Positions 1 through 5,653 of a stretch of 7,051 bases of DNA are shown one piece after another; the stretch's first letter is position 1; each line of letters begins with the position of its first letter. This DNA comes from Candidatus Thalassarchaeaceae archaeon (GTDB lineage Archaea; Thermoplasmatota; Poseidoniia; Poseidoniales; Thalassarchaeaceae): NCBI GenBank assembly GCA_029250425.1, contig JAQXFF010000097.1, positions 1 through 7,051 on the forward strand. The letters run 5' to 3'. Made by a program: the position numbers and the translations under genes. The notes beneath the pieces are model-generated. The model was not told the origin of the DNA and searched no databases. It worked only from the letters and a program-made list of their open reading frames with translations.

Positions 1-74
1 CGGTGGTGTCTGGACGCCCAGTGTTGAGCGGCCCTCCGACCTACATCCCGTATATGAACGGCTCGGTTTGAGTA

Positions 75-113
75 GGCCTTCTTCGAGGGTCCTCTAAGGG
101 CCGCGTGTTGCGG
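75..113 (+). terminator. Two adjacent GC-rich hairpins, possible upstream-gene end or leader structure
   Basis: GGCCTT at 75-80 can pair with AAGGGCC at 96-102 (one bulged G), with an inner GAG/CTC stem at 85-87 and 92-94. Immediately after it, CCGC at 101-104 pairs with GCGG at 110-113, followed by a short TTTG. The two stems share bases 101-102, so they would compete. This could be the transcript end of an upstream plus-strand gene, or a structured leader of hef. There is no long T-tract, so calling it a terminator is weak. Confidence 0.2.
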
Positions 114-143
114 TTTGACAAAGCGATTTGCCTAAGAACCTCG

Positions 144-162
144 GCGTAAACGCAGGTTGGCT
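144..162 (+). promoter_or_regulatory. Inverted repeat and weak ribosome binding site before hef
   Basis: GCGT and ACGC (144-147 and 150-153) form an inverted repeat with a two-base spacer, ending nine bases before the ATG at 163. Directly after it, AGGT at 154-157 is a partial Shine-Dalgarno match five bases from that ATG. This spacing is the main reason to prefer ATG 163 over the in-frame TTG at 157, which would itself overlap the AGGT. No convincing archaeal TATA box is visible at the usual distance; a TATA-like GTATATGA lies near 50-57, far upstream. Confidence 0.3.
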
Positions 163-2799
163 ATGTCCACTACGATTCGTCACGACTTACTCGTTCAGGG
201 GACGATTGAGGCTCGGGCGTACCAACTCTCAGCATTGGACCATTGCCTCAGTGCATCGACTTTACTGGTATTACCCACCGGCATGGGAAAAACACCCATT
301 GAAGTCATGGTTCTTGCTGAACGACTCCGAAATCCAGGTGGACGAGGAATCATGCTAGCACCTACCAATGCGTTGGTCAACCAACATCTGGCGGATCTGA
401 AGAATTTGCTAAATCTCCCGGAAGGCGAGGATATTGTCAGTTTGACTGGCTCAATCACTCCTAAAAAGCGCCAAGTAATTTGGGAATCCTCAAAAATTGT
501 CGTCGCGACACCTCAAGTGGTTCGGAATGATGTTCAGAACGGAATCACTAGGCTTGACGATGTTGCTTTACTCATCGTCGATGAAGCACATAGGGCCACA
601 GGAAATCATGCGATGGCACAGGTTGGTGACTTGTTTGCAGAACAACAGCCGAACGGGTTGGTCATTGCAGCAACTGCGAGTCCTGGACACATTGAGGCTG
701 AAATCAACGAAGTTTGTGATCGATTGAGAATTGTCAATATCCACGCCCGCCCTAAAGGAGATGCACTACTCGCACCGTATGCCACCGGCCTTGAGGTCAA
801 CGATGTGTTGGTTGAAGTCCCTGATGAATTACGGATATTGGCCAAGCCACTGGAAATTTGGCTTAACAGAATTGTCGAACGATTGCGCAGACTTGGATTT
901 TATACACGTCAAGGGCATATTACTGCAGGTGGATTACAGGAAGCACAGCAACGCATTTCAATATCGATTGGAAAAGGTGAATCTTTTGGCTATAGAGCAG
1001 CCAAGGATAATGGAATTGCAATGCGTTTGACCAATATTATTTCATCGATACTTTGCCAAGGTGTTGCGGCAACAAGGGAGGCGCTTTCTCGAATTGGAAA
1101 GGGTGGTAAAGATGAGAAAAAATCGGCCAAGGAATTTGCCGCTGATTCAAGGATAACTCAACTCAAGGAAACTCTTGCCACAATGGATGAATGTCATAAC
1201 ACAGTCACCATGGTTCGGCGGATGGTTCGCCGACAACTGAAGGAAAGCCCTGAAAGTCGAACCATTGTCTTCGCCAACTTTAGAGACACCGTCGAAGAAA
1301 TTACCAGGATTTTATCGGATATTGATGGTGCAAAACCTCAACGTTTTGTCGGTCAAGCAAATCGAGACGGGTCTTCAGGTATGAGTCAAAAGGTCCAACT
1401 TGAGAGTTTGGAGTCCTTCAGATCTGGAGAATCAAATGTATTGGTTGCTACAAGTGTAGGAGAGGAGGGTTTGGATGTACCAAATGCTGACCTTGTAATC
1501 TTCTACGAACCAGTGGGTAGTGAAATTCGCACAATTCAGCGACGAGGACGTACTGGCAGACAACGCGCAGGTACTGTTCACGTTCTAATCGCCAAAGGTA
1601 CACGTGATGAGGGGGCACGAGCCTCTGCCAAATATCGTGAAGAACGGATGTTCCGCTCAATACAGCAGGTTCGACGCAAACGAGGTGGTGCTCCAATTCG
1701 TAGAGAAGGGGCAAATCTCGAGCCATTTACATTGGAAAATGGAGATTCAGCAGCAAATTTCCTGAAAATAGAATCTGCCCGTTTGGCTCCTGAAATTGAC
1801 GATACTGTGGAACCAACTCTAGTCGTTGCTGAAACCGAGATTAAGCCAGAAGTGAAACCGAAGGACCTTGCTCGACGTATGAGGCCGTCGGGTCAAATTG
1901 GACTCGATGCTTATCCTTCTGAATCCAAAACAACCCGATTGATTGCCGAAGCACCCATAATGGAAGCTGGGGAATTGGTCCAAACCATTCGCGGCGACAC
2001 CATCTCTCCAGAAGGAGATGGAGTGGTTGTGTCCATTGATCATCGAGAAGGGAAAAGTGCCCTAGCCGCTCGTTTACGGCAAGAGGGGTTGACTGTTGAA
2101 GTTGTCAATTTACCCGTTGGTGATGTAAGAATTACCGATCGAATTCTGATTGAACGAAAAAGCACTAGGGATTTTGTCGATAGTTTACTCGATGGGAGAT
2201 TGCTTGATCAAGCCACAAGGTTGGTCAGTGCCGCCCCTAGAGCTTTACTTGTTCTTGAAGGAAGCGATTTATTTCAGCATCGTGCAGTGAGTGGCCAAGC
2301 CATCATGGGTGCTTTGGCTACACTGACATTGGATTATGGTCTACCTGTTGTCACTTCATCCGATACTGCTGAAACTGCAAGATTTATCGCTGTTTCAGCC
2401 CGTCGGGAAACAAAAATGTTGGAGCATCTTTCAACAACAGCCCAAGATCGGTTGCGAGCCACTGAACATCCCGACCTTGTTTCGAATACTGAAGAGAACA
2501 ATGCAATTGTAGCTGCCAATATAGCTGCAGATGGTGTTTTTGATCTAACTGCGCCCATACTCGATGCGACAAAGGGTCCACTGTCAGAAGCCAAACAAAG
2601 AGAGATGCATGGCATTACACGCTCAATGTTAGAACAGGTTCCGGGGATTGGTCCGGCATTGGCGTCAAGAATCCTTGAAAGATGGCCCACAATGGCAGCT
2701 TTAGCCAATGCCACAGATGATGAAATCGTTCAAGTCCCTGGCCTTTCGGTTAATCTAGCACAAGAAATTGTGCGGATTTTGCATGGTACTGGCAATTAG
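163..2799 (+). CDS. hef: Hef-type helicase/nuclease (SF2 helicase + XPF/ERCC4 nuclease + HhH)
   Basis: This is the archaeal homologue of FANCM/XPF: a DNA-dependent ATPase/helicase fused to a structure-specific endonuclease that acts on forked and branched DNA at stalled replication forks. From ATG 163 it has 878 residues, longer than my recollection of Pyrococcus/Thermococcus Hef. Helicase motifs are present: Walker A LPTGMGKT (37-44), DEAH (140-143), TAS (171-173), motif V ending GEEGLDVP (433-440) and motif VI QRRGRTGR (459-466). An insert of about 120 residues separates the two RecA-like lobes, as in Hef. A poorly conserved linker (about 510-615) leads to the ERCC4 nuclease, with DHRE (626-629) and the catalytic GD-x9-ERK-x3-D (653-670) intact. 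Tandem helix-hairpin-helix motifs (PGIG at 827-830, PGLS at 859-862) close the protein. All catalytic residues I can check are present, so it should be active in both halves. An upstream TTG (157) is in frame but less likely as start. Confidence 0.95.
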   Translation: MSTTIRHDLLVQGTIEARAYQLSALDHCLSASTLLVLPTGMGKTPIEVMVLAERLRNPGGRGIMLAPTNALVNQHLADLKNLLNLPEGEDIVSLTGSITPKKRQVIWESSKIVVATPQVVRNDVQNGITRLDDVALLIVDEAHRATGNHAMAQVGDLFAEQQPNGLVIAATASPGHIEAEINEVCDRLRIVNIHARPKGDALLAPYATGLEVNDVLVEVPDELRILAKPLEIWLNRIVERLRRLGFYTRQGHITAGGLQEAQQRISISIGKGESFGYRAAKDNGIAMRLTNIISSILCQGVAATREALSRIGKGGKDEKKSAKEFAADSRITQLKETLATMDECHNTVTMVRRMVRRQLKESPESRTIVFANFRDTVEEITRILSDIDGAKPQRFVGQANRDGSSGMSQKVQLESLESFRSGESNVLVATSVGEEGLDVPNADLVIFYEPVGSEIRTIQRRGRTGRQRAGTVHVLIAKGTRDEGARASAKYREERMFRSIQQVRRKRGGAPIRREGANLEPFTLENGDSAANFLKIESARLAPEIDDTVEPTLVVAETEIKPEVKPKDLARRMRPSGQIGLDAYPSESKTTRLIAEAPIMEAGELVQTIRGDTISPEGDGVVVSIDHREGKSALAARLRQEGLTVEVVNLPVGDVRITDRILIERKSTRDFVDSLLDGRLLDQATRLVSAAPRALLVLEGSDLFQHRAVSGQAIMGALATLTLDYGLPVVTSSDTAETARFIAVSARRETKMLEHLSTTAQDRLRATEHPDLVSNTEENNAIVAANIAADGVFDLTAPILDATKGPLSEAKQREMHGITRSMLEQVPGIGPALASRILERWPTMAALANATDDEIVQVPGLSVNLAQEIVRILHGTGN
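2796..2799. other. Overlapping convergent stop codons
   Basis: The four bases TTAG serve both genes: hef ends with TAG at 2797-2799 on the plus strand, and the CCG gene ends with TAA at 2798-2796 on the minus strand. There is no intergenic space, so transcripts of each gene must end inside, and antisense to, the other gene. No T-rich terminator or hairpin is obvious at the junction. Confidence 0.95.
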
Positions 2800-3656
2800 T
2801 CACCAATGACAAGGACCCTTGTTCGCAATTGAGCTAAACGGTCAATGTGGTGTCCAAAGGCAAAAGCCAAGAGTTCAGTTAGATGAATCGTGGGCACTTT
2901 GGTTTCCTGCCCTGTTGTCTTTCCAGCCTTCCCTTGGTATACATCCAGTAACATATGGGATAAATTGCACGCACTGACAACCAATTGCGCACCTTCGGAT
3001 TTTGCGTCTGCCAGAACAGCGGAAGTTTGCTTCATCACTGTTTTCTCTTCAGAGAAAATTCCTGGCACACCAACACTTTGAGTTCGACTTGACCATTCGA
3101 TTGGTTGTCCGCCAACCGCAGCAATAACCTGCTCAAGGTAATCTGGATCAAAGACGTCATCTCCACCACAGGCTCCTTCTTGTTGCATATTGGGGCCGTA
3201 ATAACCAGCAATACTGAATTCAAAGGTATTCTTGACTGCGTTCTTGACAGCGTCGATTCCAATTTCATCTACAATCACATGTAACAAGTGATGTACATTC
3301 ACATCGCCTGTTAATGTCAAACCACAATTCCGTTGGAGAATATCATTTGCCTTGGTCATCAATCTGCTGTCATTTCTCAAGGTAATCAGATCTTCATGCA
3401 GAGTAGCCGCTGTGGTAGCACAAGATGTGATGATATCCAGCCCCATTGATTCAGCTTGAGCTAGTGTACGAGCGTTGAGAACAACCTGTAAATCTGCGTT
3501 TGCCTGCCGAATGATGCCTGCACCACAACTTGTTGCACCATCAAGTGGAACCAGTTCGATTCCAAGTGATTGTGCTGCCAGAGGCATTGTATCTGCAACT
3601 TCAATGGCGTTACTGTGGGCTACATTGCCGGGATGATATGCATAACGTGTCACCAT
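2796..3656 (-). CDS. HdrB/SdhE-like CCG-domain protein with most Fe-S ligands lost
   Basis: This 286-residue protein has the size and layout of heterodisulfide reductase subunit B and archaeal SdhE: two repeats that normally each carry C-x(31)-CC-x(35)-CxxC and hold a noncubane [4Fe-4S] cluster. The framework is recognisable: HPG near the start, SCG at 43-45, TSC at 77-79, YYGPN at 152-156, SVG at 194-196 and SACNLSH at 228-234. Aligned by spacing, only C44, C79 and C230 remain. The other seven positions read N11, S43, T82, P155, S194, V195 and S233. C111 and C163 fall outside the motif positions. Canonical CCG-cluster chemistry is therefore unlikely. The start codon overlaps the stop of the upstream fusion gene (TGATG), implying coupled translation and probably a complex. 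The stop overlaps that of hef on the other strand. The family call is solid by pattern; the function is unknown. Confidence 0.8.
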   Translation of the reverse strand: MVTRYAYHPGNVAHSNAIEVADTMPLAAQSLGIELVPLDGATSCGAGIIRQANADLQVVLNARTLAQAESMGLDIITSCATTAATLHEDLITLRNDSRLMTKANDILQRNCGLTLTGDVNVHHLLHVIVDEIGIDAVKNAVKNTFEFSIAGYYGPNMQQEGACGGDDVFDPDYLEQVIAAVGGQPIEWSSRTQSVGVPGIFSEEKTVMKQTSAVLADAKSEGAQLVVSACNLSHMLLDVYQGKAGKTTGQETKVPTIHLTELLAFAFGHHIDRLAQLRTRVLVIGD

Positions 3657-5554
3657 CAGAATCGACCATCCATTTCATTGAAGATTGAAATCACTTCATG
3701 GTGATTTTCAACTGAACTGTTGAATTGCTTCGGCATCTTACCAATTCCAGCAGGTGGAGCCACCATTCCAAGCAATTCGTTAAACATTGGACGGCCTGTT
3801 CTTGTAAATCCAAAAATCATGCGGGCCGATACACCCGATAATGCATTGCTGACTAGCCCCATTGGACCCAATACAGTTCTATAGAGCGTTGTCTCATTAA
3901 CCATTCCGCTACTCTTGATTGACCATGTGTACCACCATACATGCTTCCCATGCCTACCATTGTATCCATCATGAGAAAGAACTGCAGTCTTGGCCTGAAG
4001 TACCGACTTGGCGGCGATTTTACCCATACTGCCTTGTCGGTGGATACTGGCCATATCAGTTTCAGATTTGACACCATTTGTTGCAGCCAAACTCTCGATG
4101 ATTGCTGTTCGCGAAGAATCAGATATACGGGGGTCGCAAGATCTGTTCCAAAGGTGACAAACCATGGCTGGTCCCATGTATGATCGATTGTAAGGTACTG
4201 TATCGCTAGTTGCATGCAACAATTGCGGGCTTGAGATGTCATTTGATGTGTGCAATTCAGTGGCAACAACTGCATCCATGGTACCCATTGCAACGTTTCC
4301 TACGTAGGCACCTTCTCGTTGCCGGCCGACAAACCATGGTTTAGAAGCAGCACGAAGATTGTCATACGAACTGTAATCGACGACTAGGTCTCTGATGACA
4401 TCGTATGCAGCCACTGGCTCAATTCGGATTTGAGCACCTTGGCCCTTGTCTCGAGCAACATCACATAGACGAGTCAGTCCAGGCAACACGAGGCGCCCGT
4501 TTACACTGACTCCTGTTGTAGGGTCATCGGCCGCTCCGTCGCGGAAAGTCAGCGTCCCATCTTGTGTCGCCTTTAGGGTTCGAAGTAAATCGAGTACACT
4601 GTGGTGTCCAGGGATTGCACACGCCCATGCGTCAACACCGGATTCTCCTTTGTCAGCATTGTAGCGGAAAATATTGGCAACCAATTGGATTTCAGGCATG
4701 GTCACATTCGCCACATCGCCACTGCTTGCACTTGCTGTATCTCCAGCAGCATGAGCAATCATTTCTGCGACTAAATCTTCGTGAAAGGTACCACTGTCAT
4801 CCACACAAGCAATTCTCGAAAGGGCTTCAGCCATCCAAGCGGCAGCGGGTAAATCGTAATCAACATCACAATCAACTCGATCATGGATTCGAGAACCGCC
4901 CATAGCTGCTAGGACCTCATCCCATTCCTTGCCAGATTGACAATAGAATTCGTACGAAGTATCACCAAGTGCACAAACCGAAAAATGGGTGTTTGAGAGG
5001 GTTTTTCCTGCACCTTTTGCTGCATTAAACAATGCTTCGGCATTGTCTGGTTGTTCACCTTCACCCCATGTAGAACATGCTATGAGGACCCTTTTCATTC
5101 CTGCCATACTGGCCAAATCAAATCCGTCCATATCGTGCACATGGCCGACTAGACCGTACCCGGTGGCTTTCTTTGCAATCAGTGAACAGAGACTTTCTGC
5201 ATTTCCGGATTGGCTTCCAAATAGAATATGTAAATCTCGATCACCGGCCATAACTCCAGCCAATGCCCCCTCACCGATTGCTTCTGGTTCCGCTGTAACT
5301 ACTTCTTCAACCACTTCAGCAGGGGCGTCTTCAACAGGGGATGCATCATCACTGCCTGCAATTTCGTACATGATGACATCAACAGGGCAACCTTCTGCCG
5401 CTTCAATGATGTCGTCACCCCATTCGCCTGGGTTGATGCCGTCAACAATTATGCACGTGTCGTCTTCAACGTGGAATACCTCTGGACATATGTTTTCGCA
5501 AGCATCACAAGTAATGCAGCCTTCATCAATCCAGACTTTTACGACCGCGCTCAT
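3656..5554 (-). CDS. Ferredoxin - flavodoxin (CysJ-like) - degenerate SdhB-like fusion protein
   Basis: This is a three-part redox fusion of 632 residues, with no signal peptide or clear membrane segment. Residues 5-64 are a single-cluster ferredoxin: C13, C16, C19, C23-Pro, with C56-Pro closing the site. After an acidic Ala/Glu linker (65-105), residues 107-262 form an FMN flavodoxin domain closest to CysJ and cytochrome P450 reductase: GSQSGNAES (113-121), STWGEGEQPDNA (161-172) and LGDTSYEFYCQSGKEWD (196-212). Residues 286-520 follow the iron-sulfur subunit of succinate dehydrogenase/fumarate reductase: IFRYN (295-299), TVL-like SVLDLLRTLKATQDGTLTFR (319-338), VIRDLVVDYS (386-395), KPW (405-407) and YMGPAMVCHLWN (459-470). 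The cysteine clusters of that subunit are absent. Residues 521-632 are an extension I do not recognise. It is followed by a CCG protein with a one-base overlap. Electron transfer is likely from the intact ferredoxin and FMN parts; the acceptor or substrate is unknown. Confidence 0.85.
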   Translation of the reverse strand: MSAVVKVWIDEGCITCDACENICPEVFHVEDDTCIIVDGINPGEWGDDIIEAAEGCPVDVIMYEIAGSDDASPVEDAPAEVVEEVVTAEPEAIGEGALAGVMAGDRDLHILFGSQSGNAESLCSLIAKKATGYGLVGHVHDMDGFDLASMAGMKRVLIACSTWGEGEQPDNAEALFNAAKGAGKTLSNTHFSVCALGDTSYEFYCQSGKEWDEVLAAMGGSRIHDRVDCDVDYDLPAAAWMAEALSRIACVDDSGTFHEDLVAEMIAHAAGDTASASSGDVANVTMPEIQLVANIFRYNADKGESGVDAWACAIPGHHSVLDLLRTLKATQDGTLTFRDGAADDPTTGVSVNGRLVLPGLTRLCDVARDKGQGAQIRIEPVAAYDVIRDLVVDYSSYDNLRAASKPWFVGRQREGAYVGNVAMGTMDAVVATELHTSNDISSPQLLHATSDTVPYNRSYMGPAMVCHLWNRSCDPRISDSSRTAIIESLAATNGVKSETDMASIHRQGSMGKIAAKSVLQAKTAVLSHDGYNGRHGKHVWWYTWSIKSSGMVNETTLYRTVLGPMGLVSNALSGVSARMIFGFTRTGRPMFNELLGMVAPPAGIGKMPKQFNSSVENHHEVISIFNEMDGRF

Positions 5555-5653
5555 GGAGGATGCACCACACCAGCCCTACGGGCTGTATAGTAGGTCCACC
5601 TGAATTCGATTCTTCAACCTATGGGGGTGAAAGGGAGCCTGCAAGCCGTCCGA
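5555..5653 (-). promoter_or_regulatory. Intergenic promoter region with TATA-like box and perfect inverted repeat
   Basis: This 99-base gap separates the thermosome stop from the fusion-gene start. On the minus strand TACTATAC (5592-5585) resembles an archaeal TATA box, though no purine/A-rich BRE precedes it. Its centre is about 34 bases from the ATG, so with a usual TATA-to-start distance of about 26 bases the transcript would have a leader of only a few bases. Abutting the box is a perfect inverted repeat, CAGCCC-TAC-GGGCTG (5571-5585), lying between it and the predicted start, a plausible operator position. A GGTG at about 8-12 bases before the ATG is the only Shine-Dalgarno-like sequence. 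No T-tract terminator for the thermosome gene is evident. Confidence 0.35.
5571..5585. repeat. Perfect 6-bp inverted repeat with 3-base spacer
   Basis: CAGCCC (5571-5576) and GGGCTG (5580-5585) are exact reverse complements separated by TAC. The repeat touches the TATA-like box of the fusion gene and ends 17 bases before its start codon. It could be a repressor site, an RNA hairpin in a short leader, or part of the end of the thermosome transcript. The absence of a following T-run on the minus strand argues against a terminator. Confidence 0.5.

Larger units (their letters stand above)
1..162. other. Left-edge region without an assignable gene, GC-rich
   Basis: No gene can be assigned here. 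The first 120 bases are about 60% G+C by hand count, clearly richer than the coding sequence that follows. Two plus-strand frames run in from the left edge and stop soon: one ends at the TAA at 95-97 (31 codons visible) and one at the TGA at 69-71 (22 codons visible, rich in Gly, Pro, Val and Tyr). Either could be the tail of an upstream gene, but both are short enough to be open by chance. No tRNA T-loop motif, 5S rRNA or SRP RNA core motif was recognised on either strand. Inverted repeats at 75-113 and 144-153 are listed separately. A structured RNA or a leader remains possible. Confidence 0.35.

Noticed and set aside
1..160. tRNA, 5S rRNA, SRP RNA or RNase P RNA at the left edge
   Set aside because: I could not find a T-loop GTTCGA-type motif, the SRP helix 8 core or the RNase P conserved regions on either strand. 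Left as an unassigned GC-rich region.
157..162. In-frame TTG at 157 as the start of hef
   Set aside because: It adds only two residues, uses a rarer start codon and overlaps the only Shine-Dalgarno-like bases (AGGT 154-157). ATG 163 has suitable spacing.
2334..2714. Minus-strand open frame of 126 codons inside the nuclease/HhH part of hef
   Set aside because: It has no recognisable motif and is antisense to the conserved ERCC4 and HhH regions. Treated as a shadow.
3656..4699. Pseudogene or frameshift explanation for the missing Fe-S cysteines
   Set aside because: The frame is uninterrupted, flanking conserved segments all lie in that one frame, spacing is preserved and the partner gene shows the same kind of loss. 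Alternative frames do not contain the cysteine motifs.
4989..5603. Long plus-strand open frame opposite the ferredoxin/flavodoxin region (204 codons)
   Set aside because: Its product is a low-complexity Ser/Pro/Ala sequence without any motif, lying antisense to clearly conserved domains. It is a codon-bias shadow.
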